Source of the DNA: Idiomarina baltica OS145
GTDB lineage: Bacteria; Pseudomonadota; Gammaproteobacteria; Enterobacterales; Alteromonadaceae
Length of the DNA: 64,000 nt
Assembly: GCF_000152885.1 (NCBI RefSeq)
Contig: NZ_CH672406.1
Span: forward strand, 125,720 to 189,719
Reading direction: 5' to 3'
Shown: positions 17,422 to 26,045 of the stretch, piece by piece
How the letters are laid out: each line of letters begins with the position of its first letter
Position numbering within the stretch: position 1 is the stretch's first letter
The notes under the pieces: model-generated
The model's input: only the letters and a program-made list of their open reading frames with translations
Databases searched by the model: none
Told to the model about the DNA's origin: nothing
Program-made: the position numbers and the translations under genes

Positions 17422-17489
17422 TTTTGATCTTTTTCATGATTTATCTCGTGTACAAATAATAGACACTTGTAAAAAGATTGAGGTAAACC

Positions 17490-18164
17490 ATGAGCCATAC
17501 ATTAAAAGTAAACGATGTTACCGAAGTCACTCACAACGTGAGACGGATTCGATTAGAAAAGCCGGACGATTATAATTTCACCCCAGGACAAGCCACCGAG
17601 GTCGCGATTGATAAAGAAGGCTGGCGCGATGAGAAACGCCCGTTTACTTTCACATCGCTCAATAGCGATCCGTGGCTCGAGTTTGTGATTAAGGTTTATC
17701 CCGATCACGACGGTGTGACCGAACAAATTGGTCAACTCCAGCAAGGCGATTCGCTGATTATCGAAGACCCTTGGGGTGCCATTGAATACAAAGGCGAAGG
17801 CACATTTATCGCAGGCGGTGCAGGTGTTACGCCATTTATAGCGATTTTCCGCGATTTGGCACGCAAAGGTGAAATTGGCAATAACCGACTTATCTTCTCG
17901 AACAACAGCGAAAAGGACATTATTTTGAAAGAGGAGTTCGAGCAAATACTCGGTGATCAATTCATCAATGTCATCACGCACAAAAAACCAAACGGCAATC
18001 ACCTGTTTATCGATGGGCACATCGATAAAGCCTTTCTAAACGAGCATATCAACAATTTTAACCAGCACTTTTACGTGTGCGGCCCCGATGCCTTCAACGA
18101 CGGCATAATGGACGCATTGAAAGAGCTAGGCGCCGACCCCGACGCCTTGGTGTTTGAGAAGTAG
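17490..18164 (+). CDS. Ferredoxin/flavodoxin-NADP reductase-like protein
   Basis: A 224-aa flavoprotein reductase. The FAD domain (1-100) has the motif KRPFTFTS. The NAD(P) domain (about 105-220) has FIAGGAGVTPFIAIFRDL and HFYVCGPDAF near the end. There is no 2Fe-2S cysteine cluster, so it is a stand-alone reductase rather than an oxygenase component. The electron acceptor is unknown. A ribosome site (tgaggt) lies just before ATG. The stop codon is embedded in the first copy of the palindromic repeat. Confidence 0.9.
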   Translation: MSHTLKVNDVTEVTHNVRRIRLEKPDDYNFTPGQATEVAIDKEGWRDEKRPFTFTSLNSDPWLEFVIKVYPDHDGVTEQIGQLQQGDSLIIEDPWGAIEYKGEGTFIAGGAGVTPFIAIFRDLARKGEIGNNRLIFSNNSEKDIILKEEFEQILGDQFINVITHKKPNGNHLFIDGHIDKAFLNEHINNFNQHFYVCGPDAFNDGIMDALKELGADPDALVFEK

Positions 18165-18300
18165 CTTGCGCCTTTGGCGCAAGTCCAAAACCCGTAACTT
18201 GCCCCTCTGGCCTGTATATTTCGCCCACGACCCGTAACTTGCGCCTTTGGCCTGTATATTTCGCCCTCGACCCGTAACTTGCGCCTTTGGCGCAAGTCCC
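18161..18300. repeat. REP-like palindromes with 40-bp tandem units
   Basis: A full palindrome, cttgcgcctttggcgcaag, lies at 18165-18183. Two 40-bp direct units follow (18191-18230 and 18231-18270, each cccgtaactt ... tatatttcgccc), and a partial third unit ends in another full palindrome (18279-18297). The unit contains the left half of the palindrome, so the tandem expansion arose from the repeat itself. Confidence 0.85.
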
Positions 18301-18887
18301 TAATCAATATAACTCCTCAAATAAATCCACGAAATCTTGTCATTTTTTACCCCCATCCGCATGGGGGTTGAACCGACATCACCATGTTGTAGCGTGTAAA
18401 TGAGTTCGTCGGCAAAAATGACTCTCGGTTGACCCAACTCACTTATGACCGCTGGTACGGGTTTACACAGATAATTCTGGAATGGTGAATTAATCTCGCA
18501 GCTCTCGATAAACAGGCGTTTGATAAAGGTTTTTTGCTTTACCTCTACAAGTTCAATGATAAGACCGTCGTAAACCAGCGTAATAACAGTGTTCTTTACA
18601 TCACTTTCATGACGATTCTCTTTTTGCCATTCAAACCGCTCTTCAGGCTCCCCCAATCGATTCACAATCTCAGCCTCGGTGCTACCAAAGGTATCGATAT
18701 ACTCGAAAACACCGTAAGGTAACGAGTCAGATTTATATCCAGCTGAAACGTTAACTATCCGATCGGGTACCGTCTTTGGGTAAAGGTGTTCTGTCTTAAG
18801 GTACTGCTGAGCAGTTACGCCCGATGCAGCGATAACCGATACGCTTAATAAGGCGCTCATGAGCAATGGTTTCAGTTTGCTATGCAT
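18300..18887 (-). CDS. Exported hypothetical protein
   Basis: A 195-aa protein with a signal peptide (about 1-27, LLMSALLSVSVIAASGVTAQ), so periplasmic. The mature part has the segment STEAEIVNRLGEPEERFEW and later AVISELGQPRVIF. These two helix-turn-Gly-x-Pro motifs recall SmpA/OmlA-like repeats, but the match is too short to assign. Two Cys (ESCEI and YLCKPV) may form a disulfide. Palindromic repeats flank the gene on both sides. Confidence 0.7.
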   Translation of the reverse strand: MHSKLKPLLMSALLSVSVIAASGVTAQQYLKTEHLYPKTVPDRIVNVSAGYKSDSLPYGVFEYIDTFGSTEAEIVNRLGEPEERFEWQKENRHESDVKNTVITLVYDGLIIELVEVKQKTFIKRLFIESCEINSPFQNYLCKPVPAVISELGQPRVIFADELIYTLQHGDVGSTPMRMGVKNDKISWIYLRSYID

Positions 18888-18912
18888 ATTATCGTCTCCT
18901 TTGATGGGCCTT

Positions 18913-19010
18913 GTAGCTTGCGCCCTTTTAAAGTTCAGTAGCTTGCGCCTTTTTAAAGTTCAGTAGCTTGCGCCCTTTTAAAATTCAGTAGCTTGCGCCT
19001 TTGGCGCAAG
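18913..19010. repeat. REP-like repeat with 25-bp tandem array
   Basis: Three 25-bp direct units (18913-18937, 18938-18962, 18963-18987; each begins gtagcttgcgcc and ends ttca) lead into a full palindrome at 18992-19010. The units carry only the left arm followed by ttttaaa. This is a second, independent tandem expansion of the same element. Confidence 0.88.
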
Positions 19011-19039
19011 TTGCAAACAGATATGTCTGAACTGTATTT

Positions 19040-19549
19040 TTAGAAGGTGTAGCGGAAGCTGAACGAGAAAACATCTGCACTATCAAATTGTTCGTACATC
19101 GCTTCTATTGATGCGTTCTTGCCTAACTTGTATGAAGCGCCGGTACCAATGCCTGTTTCCCAGTCATCATTACTGAACGACGCACCACTACCACTGGCTG
19201 AAACCTCTAGACGACCATATGAAGGCTGTACGAAAATGCCAAACGAGTCGTTAATATTGTACTGACCGCGCAAGCTTGCGATTACAAAGTTATCAACTTC
19301 AACGTCCACGCCATAAGCGGAATCATCGCCAATACCAAAACCAACGCGCAGCTCTGGCATGAAGATAAAGTTACCGCGATCGAACGTATAACCTAGTCCA
19401 CCGTGCAGCGCGCCTAAGCTCAAGCTTTCTGACGAGTCAATATCATCTTGGAAACTCGTAAAACCACCTGAAACAGACCAGTCCGCATTGGCACTCATTG
19501 AGGCCGTTAACAGCAAACAGCAACCCAATGTTTTAATTAAAGCTTTCAT
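19040..19549 (-). CDS. Outer-membrane beta-barrel protein
   Basis: A 169-aa protein with a signal peptide (about 1-22, LLLTASMSANA). The mature region has alternating hydrophobic strands and ends FSFSFRYTF, the C-terminal Phe signature for BAM-dependent barrels. The size suits an eight-stranded barrel (OmpA-like or opacity type). It resembles the 20160 gene in size and ending (SFRYTF), so the two are likely paralogues. The function is unknown. Confidence 0.82.
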   Translation of the reverse strand: MKALIKTLGCCLLLTASMSANADWSVSGGFTSFQDDIDSSESLSLGALHGGLGYTFDRGNFIFMPELRVGFGIGDDSAYGVDVEVDNFVIASLRGQYNINDSFGIFVQPSYGRLEVSASGSGASFSNDDWETGIGTGASYKLGKNASIEAMYEQFDSADVFSFSFRYTF

Positions 19550-19661
19550 TTTTATTTTCCTACTCCGTTTTGTCTAAACGCCTAGAGTTGACCATTTATT
19601 TAAATAAAGTTCATTTTTGTTAGAATGTTTATAACATATTTATATATTTTTTGTCAGTAAG

Positions 19662-19704
19662 GTAGCTCACGCCTTTGGCCCGTAGCTTGCGCCTTCGGCG
19701 CAAG
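19662..19704. repeat. REP-like repeats, one partial and one full copy
   Basis: A degenerate left half (gtagctcacgcctttggcc, 19662-19680) is followed by a full palindrome with a ttc loop (cttgcgccttcggcgcaag, 19686-19704). They sit between the barrel gene and the TIGR02450-like gene. Confidence 0.8.
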
Positions 19705-19720
19705 AAAAACGATTTAAAAC

Positions 19721-19939
19721 CTACATCCTCCAGCCCTGAGCCCATTTTTCTTCGTTTTTTAGTTCACGCCAATCAATCGCATATTCGTTTTTTGAAAGCA
19801 CTGATTCGATTAAACACGAAATGACATGCCCTTCTTCATCGTACTCCACTTCTGATACCAGAAAATGCTTCTCTCGATTTATCGGCTTTACGGCGGTCCA
19901 TTTGCTATTGTGAAGCTTGGCGGGATTAATCTGATTCAT
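19721..19939 (-). CDS. TIGR02450-family Trp-rich protein
   Basis: A 72-aa protein matching the small Trp-rich TIGR02450/DUF2389 family: LHNSKWTAVKPINREKHFLV, then a beta-strand pair, then IDWRELKNEEKWAQGW. Such proteins are cytoplasmic and uncharacterised. It is complete and transcribed alone. Confidence 0.88.
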   Translation of the reverse strand: MNQINPAKLHNSKWTAVKPINREKHFLVSEVEYDEEGHVISCLIESVLSKNEYAIDWRELKNEEKWAQGWRM

Positions 19940-19964
19940 GTTGGCTCCGTGATAATTCAGTTGT

Positions 19965-20101
19965 CTTGCGCCAAAGGCGCGACCGACTAAAAATTAATAT
20001 TTAACACCACATCTAAGCTTTATTTTTGTTAACACTTTAATATATGTATCGTCTTTAATAAGATACATAGGTTTTGTACTTGTGCCAAAGGCGCAAGCTA
20101 C
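19965..20101. repeat. REP-like palindromes in inverted orientation
   Basis: Copies at 19965-19983 (cttgcgccaaaggcgcgac) and 20079-20101 (right arm ggcgcaagctac). From here rightward the loop reads aaa, so the element lies in the opposite orientation to the copies at 18.1-19.7 kb. An AT-rich stretch between them may hold the promoter of the barrel gene. Confidence 0.78.
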
Positions 20102-20159
20102 ACTCTTGATAAGGTCAATCACGCTCATGATTGACTTTCTAAAAACACGGAGACAATTA

Positions 20160-20762
20160 ATGAATAAATCGCTTTTGGCATTAGCCCTGCTAACCGTATC
20201 GGGTACGGCTATGGCTCAATCACCACAATGGAATAAAATCGAGGTTTCATACCTAGATGCAACGGTTGATGTCGGTGCGAGTGAACCGTCATTCGACGGG
20301 CTGGGATTAAGTGGAAGTGCTGTTATTACCGATAACTGGATAGTGTTTACGGATTACAAAACAATTGATGCAGAGGCTAATGGCGCGAATGCTGATTTAG
20401 AGTTCTTATCGGCGGGCGCTGGCGCATTTAAACGTGTAACGGATACCACCGACATCTACACGACCATCTCTGTTGAACGCTTAGATATATCTGGCTCGGC
20501 TGCGGCTTTATCTGTATCTGACGATGATATAGGTTACGGCATTGGTATCGGTGTGCGTTCTATGCTAATTCCTTTATTAGAAGTCGGCGCTAAGATTGAT
20601 TATGTTGATATTGATGATACCGACGTATTCCGTGCTCAAGCGAATGCGTTCTATCACTTTACTAAAAATCTATCTGCTGGCATTGGGTATGAAACTTATC
20701 GCCCAAGCGATGTTGATTTAGACATCGATACCGTGAGCGTGTCTTTCCGATATACATTTTAA
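20160..20762 (+). CDS. Outer-membrane beta-barrel protein
   Basis: A 200-aa protein. I start it at the ATG that gives a clean signal peptide (LLALALLTVSGTAMAQ) preceded by cggaga; longer upstream frames run through a palindromic repeat. The mature part has amphipathic strands and ends VSVSFRYTF. It is Asp-rich (DIDDTD, SDVDLDID), which could bind divalent cations or reflect marine acidity. It is probably paralogous to the 19040 barrel. Confidence 0.85.
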   Translation: MNKSLLALALLTVSGTAMAQSPQWNKIEVSYLDATVDVGASEPSFDGLGLSGSAVITDNWIVFTDYKTIDAEANGANADLEFLSAGAGAFKRVTDTTDIYTTISVERLDISGSAAALSVSDDDIGYGIGIGVRSMLIPLLEVGAKIDYVDIDDTDVFRAQANAFYHFTKNLSAGIGYETYRPSDVDLDIDTVSVSFRYTF

Positions 20763-20793
20763 CCAGCAAACTAAAAACGGTATGGCGTTTTTG

Positions 20794-20819
20794 CTTGCGT
20801 CAAAGGCGCAAGCTACGCG
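20794..20819. repeat. REP-like palindrome
   Basis: The copy starts cttgcgtcaaaggcgcaag and continues ctacgcg. It lies between the barrel gene and the next exported protein. Confidence 0.8.
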
Positions 20820-20843
20820 TTTTGGGAATGGATGGTGGGAATA

Positions 20844-21830
20844 ATGAATAAAAATACTTTTATACCTGTTGGGCTTGGCGTGCTTATCATGGTATCAACC
20901 AGCTATGCACAGACTGAACCCGAGAAAAATGTTAAAGCTTATAGCTGTGATGACTGCAACTATAGCGAAGCGGAAAACTTGGTCAAAGAGAAAGTCCCAC
21001 CGCCTGTGGAGTGTCATTCTAAACCCAGTAGCTCAGATAACTCGACTGATACTCGGGTTTGCTATAGTACGCCGGTCTACGCCGCTGTATTGAACGAGTC
21101 GAGTGGTAAAGTCTGGGGCATTAAGCTAAGCCATAGCCATCAGGGTGAACGACCCGAACTTATGGAGCTACAGACCTCACCCTATGAGCACCCTCAATTT
21201 GTCAATGATGCGATTCGTAGCGGATATGAATATACCGACAGCCTGATAGCTCACACGGAAAAAATCGCCAACAACATAAGTCGAACCTTCGAGACATCAA
21301 AGGAATTTAACGATTGGATCGACGGCAAAGCGGAACCTGAAACCGACGAAATAGCCGATTCAAATCAATTAGATGATACTTTATGTGCCCACGACAATTC
21401 GCAATACCAAGCTGTAAAGGCGCTAACTAGCGGTGAATTTGAAAGCAACCTACAAGCAACCGTAAACGAGCAATTTGCTAACTTCTCTGGAACATCGCAG
21501 GACTTCTTTAATGACCTCGACTTTTCCACCCTTAGCTCGCGTTTGGCAGAACTGGACTACAATTTCACACTGAGTTCCAGTGATAAAAATAATACAAAAA
21601 ACGTCAGCTTTGAATTTTCAGGCAGCAAAGATTTTCCGAGCAAGAACCCACCGTCGAAGTTAACTTATACGCTAATACCCAAGCAGTCTCACATCGACGT
21701 CTCTTTGAATCCGAGTCTCACACATATTGGTGGATACTATTGGTCGGTGTTAGCTAAACCAGAAGTCAACAAAGCCGAGTTGCCACCCTGTACGCAAGTC
21801 GCACTAAAGGACCACCATTTAATGAATTAA
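20844..21830 (+). CDS. Exported hypothetical protein
   Basis: A 328-aa protein with a signal peptide (about 1-22, VGLGVLIMVSTSYAQ). The mature N-terminus has CDDCNYSEAENLVKEKVPPP, a pair of Cys in CxxC spacing, with more Cys at ECHS and RVCYST. Two disulfides or a metal site are possible. No family is recognised; the rest is rich in Ser, Asp and Asn. The start at 20844 is chosen because it follows gggaata and leads directly into the signal peptide. Confidence 0.72.
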   Translation: MNKNTFIPVGLGVLIMVSTSYAQTEPEKNVKAYSCDDCNYSEAENLVKEKVPPPVECHSKPSSSDNSTDTRVCYSTPVYAAVLNESSGKVWGIKLSHSHQGERPELMELQTSPYEHPQFVNDAIRSGYEYTDSLIAHTEKIANNISRTFETSKEFNDWIDGKAEPETDEIADSNQLDDTLCAHDNSQYQAVKALTSGEFESNLQATVNEQFANFSGTSQDFFNDLDFSTLSSRLAELDYNFTLSSSDKNNTKNVSFEFSGSKDFPSKNPPSKLTYTLIPKQSHIDVSLNPSLTHIGGYYWSVLAKPEVNKAELPPCTQVALKDHHLMN

Positions 21831-21862
21831 TGTCTGCGTGAAACGGGGTTGTTATGATTTTC

Positions 21863-21966
21863 CTTGCGCCAAAGGCGCAAGCTACGCGTGTATGCGTGCT
21901 ATCACGAAATTAAAGGTATGGGGATTAATATTTGGAGTGTGTTCTTGCGCTGAAAGCGCAAGCTAC
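21863..21966. repeat. Two REP-like palindromes beside the island edge
   Basis: Full copies at 21863-21881 and 21944-21962, each followed by ctac. The second ends eight bases before the duplicated tRNA-Leu end at 21974. No copy was seen inside the island, so the family belongs to the host chromosome. Confidence 0.82.
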
Positions 21967-21973
21967 ACGATTT

Positions 21974-21993
21974 GGAATTGGTGCCCGGGGCCG
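21974..21993. other. att site, duplicated tRNA-Leu 3' end (distal)
   Basis: This 20-bp sequence, ggaattggtgcccggggccg, is identical to 44987-45006 and includes the CCA end of the tRNA. Beyond it the homology stops at once (aagttaa here versus gacttga in the tRNA), as expected for a recombined att core. Confidence 0.9.
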
Positions 21994-22055
21994 AAGTTAA
22001 AATAAAGTACTAAATATATGATTTTAAAGAAAATAAAAAATGAAAAGTGAATCTG

Positions 22056-22076
22056 TAGCACCACATATAGCACCAC
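22056..22076. promoter_or_regulatory. Paired integrase arm-type sites (distal end)
   Basis: Two direct copies of tagcaccac, at 22056-22064 and 22068-22076, start 12 bases apart. An equivalent pair with the same spacing and orientation lies at 44860-44880. Their position inside both att cores fits integrase N-terminal-domain binding sites. Confidence 0.6.
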
Positions 22077-22092
22077 AGATTTAAAGCATTAA

Positions 22093-23358
22093 CTAATTTG
22101 ACTCATCGCGTACTCCCTGGAATTCATGATCTTGAACACTCTCGGGATCAACATTTCCGGCAATCGCTAAAGCAACCATTTCACGAAACTTCTTGATAGA
22201 TTTGTCCCTTTCCATATGTCGAAATCTATTTGGCTGTTTGATTGGAGCATTACCCTTTAAAGTCTCAACATTAATACGGTGGTTGTGTCTCTCCAAGTCA
22301 TATTCTTCAAAAAGCCTTATAACCATCAATTCGAGGGTTTCGCATAGCTTTACTATCGCGTCGAAGCGTTCATCATCAAATTTAATATCTCTTATCTGCT
22401 TCGCCAACTCAGCTCTGTGCTGAGAGATTTTCGCTCGAAGGTTGTCTGACTCATCTCGCAAGCTGTTTAACTCAAGCATTTCGCTGTACCAGTTATAGGC
22501 CTCATCTACCAAAGTTTCTATAAGTGCCTCTTCCGATCTTATTCCATTACTCTTGTATACAGCAGCTCGATACTGCTTTAGCCGTGCTTCTACAGTGTCG
22601 CTCAAGTAAATGAAATCCTCTAACATCAAGTCGTCAGAGTAATCGCTTAGTGGTTCGTTAGAGATAGGATCCTTGACTCGGTCAAAGCTGTCTGAGTTCG
22701 CTAATGATGAATTAACGTTATATAAAGCGCCTTCTTTAGCCATGACGCGCACAAATTCACTGGTTGCTAAGAGCGGCTTTTTATCCTTTCTCAGATTGAT
22801 AGAGATATTGAGCTTTTTAACCACTTTTTTAATGGTTTGAACCAACTGCTCTTCGGTCGGAAAGGCGCGACTACCAAAAATTAGGTCCCCAACGTGATTA
22901 TGCTTAGCGTACGAACGCGCTATTTGATCGGAGGTTAGCTTTGCACCTTTTTTATTTTTCAAATCATAGAGGGACTCTAGGTTTGCCTGCTCTTTTAATA
23001 ATGCCTCGACAACCTGTTCTTTGCTGACACCGAGCTTATCCGACAAGCCATTTAGCTTCTCAACAGACTCACGTGAAAGTCTATATGTTCTATCCAAATA
23101 CTCGGTTTTATCCTTACGTTTACTTCGCTGCCGGTAAGACTCTTGGATATTTCTTAACAACCTATAATGATCAGGCCGGTTTTCCCTGAATAAGCCAATA
23201 AGAATTCGCTTTGCAGCTTCTCTAATGTTTTCGTTTTGCTGTCGATATAGTTTTATTCCTTTGTTTGTGAGGTAATTTACCAGCCACTGACCTTCTGCTG
23301 CGTCATCAACATCGAACTCCTCAACCCATTTAGGAACTTCTTCAAACTCACTAGTCAT
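22093..23358 (-). CDS. Island protein of unknown function, helical
   Basis: A 421-aa, highly charged and mostly helical cytoplasmic protein. A segment near residues 92-125 (YRLSRESVEKLNGLSDKLGVSKEQVVEALLKEQ) looks like a ribbon-helix-helix or short DNA-binding motif, and residues about 300-345 form a coiled coil (DNLRAKISQHRAELAKQI). I recognise no family. It is the gene nearest the distal att, facing outward, a place where islands often keep replication, mobilisation or stability functions; that is inference only. Confidence 0.65.
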   Translation of the reverse strand: MTSEFEEVPKWVEEFDVDDAAEGQWLVNYLTNKGIKLYRQQNENIREAAKRILIGLFRENRPDHYRLLRNIQESYRQRSKRKDKTEYLDRTYRLSRESVEKLNGLSDKLGVSKEQVVEALLKEQANLESLYDLKNKKGAKLTSDQIARSYAKHNHVGDLIFGSRAFPTEEQLVQTIKKVVKKLNISINLRKDKKPLLATSEFVRVMAKEGALYNVNSSLANSDSFDRVKDPISNEPLSDYSDDLMLEDFIYLSDTVEARLKQYRAAVYKSNGIRSEEALIETLVDEAYNWYSEMLELNSLRDESDNLRAKISQHRAELAKQIRDIKFDDERFDAIVKLCETLELMVIRLFEEYDLERHNHRINVETLKGNAPIKQPNRFRHMERDKSIKKFREMVALAIAGNVDPESVQDHEFQGVRDESN

Positions 23359-23767
23359 AGCTAATCAACGTTATCAAACTCATAAAAAACATATAAAAAC
23401 ATGTTTTAAACAAAGTAGCAAACTTGTTGCAAACTTGTTTTTTTTTCACTAAGGCCCGGATATAAAGGGCTCTTGATGACGTGCTATGCGGCATGGATAT
23501 TCTAAATTATCAGAATAAGAGCAAGGTTTTGAATGCAGTCTAAACGCACTTTTCCATATAGATTCCGGAGCAGTTTATGATTAGGAAATGTTGGTAATAG
23601 TAATATATACAACCTTCACTACTATCAATCAGTACATCATTCATTGGTACGTCTAATAACCAATGCTTAGCCAGTAACAGGTAGGCCGCTAAGCTTAGCG
23701 CCTGACTAATGGTTAAAGATTACAGGATCAGATCTCTTATGAATCAATAACGATCACGAGGTCTGAA
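23359..23767. other. Noncoding island segment
   Basis: A 409-base gap between divergent genes. It contains two direct copies of gcaaacttgtt near 23420-23445, a T-rich run, a short hairpin gccc...gggc near 23455, and a 14-bp palindrome cgctaagcttagcg at 23687-23700. These could be operators or replication-type iterons, but there are too few to call an origin. Confidence 0.35.
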
Positions 23768-24451
23768 ATGAAAAAACGTAATGCGAATAACCATAACCAC
23801 ACACTACATTATGATGCTGAATATGAGGGGTTTGCTTTACATACAGCAAATGCACCATACATTCTGCCATACGTAGACCGCCTACATACGGTCATGGAGA
23901 GAGTGCTACAGAACCATAAGCGAGTACTGGCAGTGAAGTTTGACTTGCATCTACCGGCTCATAGGAATCCGTACCTTCAACGTAATCCGATAACGGAGTT
24001 TATAGAGCGAGTTAAGGCAGGCATTGCAAGCTATCAAAACTCCCTAAATCGTCGTAGTAAACGTGTTTACCCTACGGAGGTCGAATACGTTGCTAAAGTT
24101 GAACAGACTGAGGAGTGCGAATTAGAACACTATCACGTCGTACTATTCACCAATAAAGATACGTTATATCCAGTCGGTAACTTAAGCCATGAAGACCCCA
24201 CTAAGCTCGGTCAGATTATCCGACGAGCATGGCTCAAGACGCATGGGTTATCAGCTGATTCACCCGTAGCGCTCCTTCACACATCGAAACCCGTGTTTAG
24301 GGTACTGCAGGGGCCACTCAGTACTGATGACCCAGTTCACAGAGACGCATTCCTGCACTTCAGCTATCTGTGCAAGGAAGGCACGACCAAATACCAAGGT
24401 AAGCGTCAGTCGTTTTACAGCAGCAATGCAAAAAATAAAGCGCCAGCATAA
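23768..24451 (+). CDS. YagK/YfjJ-like (inovirus Gp2-type) protein
   Basis: A 227-aa protein. The pattern ALAVKFDLHLP (here VLAVKFDLHLPAHR) at residues 55-68, then VEQTEECELEHYHVVLFTNKD at about 118-138 and a late FLHFSYLCKEGTTKYQGKRQSFYSS, is that of the YagK/YfjJ C-terminal family, which includes inovirus Gp2-type replication proteins. The HYHVVLF segment resembles the HUH-like HxHxxhh metal motif. Such genes are common in P4-like and satellite islands next to alpA. It may nick DNA or only regulate; a good ribosome site (gaggtctga) precedes ATG. Confidence 0.75.
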   Translation: MKKRNANNHNHTLHYDAEYEGFALHTANAPYILPYVDRLHTVMERVLQNHKRVLAVKFDLHLPAHRNPYLQRNPITEFIERVKAGIASYQNSLNRRSKRVYPTEVEYVAKVEQTEECELEHYHVVLFTNKDTLYPVGNLSHEDPTKLGQIIRRAWLKTHGLSADSPVALLHTSKPVFRVLQGPLSTDDPVHRDAFLHFSYLCKEGTTKYQGKRQSFYSSNAKNKAPA

Positions 24452-24514
24452 GGCACCAAGCAACGTAGCAGAGGCCCAGGGATAACCTCTTCTACGCGCT
24501 TAGCGACATTGCAA

Positions 24515-24988
24515 CTACACCAATCCCCTTTCAGCAAACGAAACCGTGTCTTGGCCTACTACGATGTGGTCAAGCACGGGGACGTCTATGTGATTGAGCG
24601 CGTCCTTAATACGCGTTGTCACACGCTTGTCAGCCTCCGATGGCTCAGTCACACCCGATGGATGGTTGTGCGCCAGGATGATGGCTGCGGCGTTTTGCTG
24701 AAGCACCTCCTTCATCACCTCACGGGGATATACCGGAGCGGCGTTAATGGTCCCAAAGAACAGCTCTTTGTACTCAATCAGACGATGCTGTGAGTCCATC
24801 AGCATGACAGCAAACACTTCACGCTTTTGATGCGCCAGCTTGTACCTCAGGAAGTCCTTTGCTGCAGATGGGCTGGTGAAGCCCTCCCCCTTCAAAAACT
24901 TCGTCTCGAGGATCTCAGACGCTTTATTCAGCACATCAACCTCAGTCATCGGCCCATTCGTTACATACTCAGCATTTTGCTCGTGCAT
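24515..24988 (-). CDS. radC: RadC-like JAB-domain protein
   Basis: A 157-aa protein of the RadC/YeeS type, lacking the N-terminal helix-hairpin-helix of long RadC. The JAMM metal motif is visible: FFGTINAAPVYPREV, then AAAIILAHNHPSGVTEPSEADK, with His-x-His and Asp ligands. Short RadC proteins are standard cargo in integrative elements; their substrate is not established. The gene points against its neighbours. Confidence 0.92.
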   Translation of the reverse strand: MHEQNAEYVTNGPMTEVDVLNKASEILETKFLKGEGFTSPSAAKDFLRYKLAHQKREVFAVMLMDSQHRLIEYKELFFGTINAAPVYPREVMKEVLQQNAAAIILAHNHPSGVTEPSEADKRVTTRIKDALNHIDVPVLDHIVVGQDTVSFAERGLV

Positions 24989-25121
24989 TTTGTGTCTCCA
25001 TGTTTTCGATTCTTGAATGCACGACCGTGATATAGGTCTGAAATCCCGTGGATTCGCTGTTTATGGTTATTCGTTACAGCCCCTGTGAATCCTCTGAGAC
25101 AAACCAAACAGAGGAATAATA

Positions 25122-25328
25122 ATGAGATTTCTAAGAATCAACGAAGTACGAGAACGCATTGGCTTAGGTCGCACCTCCATTTACAAAATGGTTAACGAAG
25201 GCACATTTCCAAAGCCGGTTCGCGTGTTGGGTAAGAAGGTAGCCTGGATAGATTCAGAGGTGGACGAGTGGATTATGCAACGCATCGCCGATGAGCGCGG
25301 CGACGCCATTCCAGAAATGAAATACTAA
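25122..25328 (+). CDS. alpA: AlpA-family transcriptional regulator
   Basis: A 68-aa AlpA/excisionase-like protein with a MerR-type winged helix: LRINEVRERIGLGRTSIYKMVNEGTFPKPVRVLGKKVAWIDSEVDEWI. The ribosome site agaggaat lies seven bases before ATG. In P4-like islands AlpA activates the integrase or acts as excisionase, which fits its place in this island. The Doc-like genes start 34 bases downstream, so it may also lead their operon. Confidence 0.92.
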   Translation: MRFLRINEVRERIGLGRTSIYKMVNEGTFPKPVRVLGKKVAWIDSEVDEWIMQRIADERGDAIPEMKY

Positions 25329-25361
25329 CTGATTAATTGCCGAAACAAGAGGGAAAAACAA

Positions 25362-25934
25362 GTGTGTGACAAATTTCTTACTCCGGAACTAATTATTCAA
25401 ATCCATTACGAATTTCACCAAGACTACACGCGCTCAGTATTGAAAAGGTCAATAGAAAAGTCTGTACGCTCACTGATGAATGAAGTTTGTCCAGCAAAGG
25501 ACCTTGGTGTGTCAAAAATATTCTGGACTGCTGGTCTTTACGCAGCTCTCATTGGAAATGGTGATTGGACAACCGACCGCAAACGAGCCGTAATTACAGG
25601 CTTAGTGACCGCGATAACGTTCTTAGATTTAAACGGCTTTCACGTCAATGCTAATAATCCCTCGTTACTATCATTAATCGAATCGCCTTGCATGAATAGC
25701 ACAAAGCTTGGAAAGGTACTGTTCGAGCAATTCTGCGGGGAACGCCTAGAAGAAAATAAAATAGCCAGTCAGACCAACTCTTCCAAAGATATAACCTGCG
25801 GATATGGTCAACAAAGAATAAAGCCATATTCTTCATTAAAAGACATCATAACTAGGATTAGGAGCGAATTTTATCCTCTTCACTACGACTACAGTATTGA
25901 TTGGGATGATGTCATCCCTGCTGTTTGTCATTAA
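25362..25934 (+). CDS. Doc-like protein with ablated Fic motif (1 of 3)
   Basis: A 190-aa protein starting at GTG. The layout follows phage P1 Doc: FLTPELIIQIHYEFHQDY at the N-terminus, a helical middle, then GLYAALIGNGDWTTDRKRAVITGLVTAITFLDLNG. In Doc the corresponding loop is HxFxxxNKR; here it is GDWTTDRKR, so the catalytic His is Gly and the Phe is Trp, while the Lys-Arg pair remains. The LDLNG after the motif helix is preserved. It is therefore probably not a kinase/AMP-transferase but keeps the fold. Two similar genes follow. The role is unknown; it may be an antitoxin-like or decoy member. Confidence 0.6.
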   Translation: MCDKFLTPELIIQIHYEFHQDYTRSVLKRSIEKSVRSLMNEVCPAKDLGVSKIFWTAGLYAALIGNGDWTTDRKRAVITGLVTAITFLDLNGFHVNANNPSLLSLIESPCMNSTKLGKVLFEQFCGERLEENKIASQTNSSKDITCGYGQQRIKPYSSLKDIITRIRSEFYPLHYDYSIDWDDVIPAVCH

Positions 25935-26045
25935 TGCAGTATCAACCTCTCTTAAAAGTTAAGCGTTGATTAGCGTACTCAGTTGACTTCCCTTCCTTTT
26001 CGCTAGTCGGCACTTTGTCGCCATACTTCAATATAGGACCAAGCA

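Noticed and set aside
23359..23767. Plasmid-type replication origin of the island
   Set aside because: Only two short direct repeats and one palindrome are visible, too few for iterons, and there is no clear Rep gene beyond the YfjJ-like protein.
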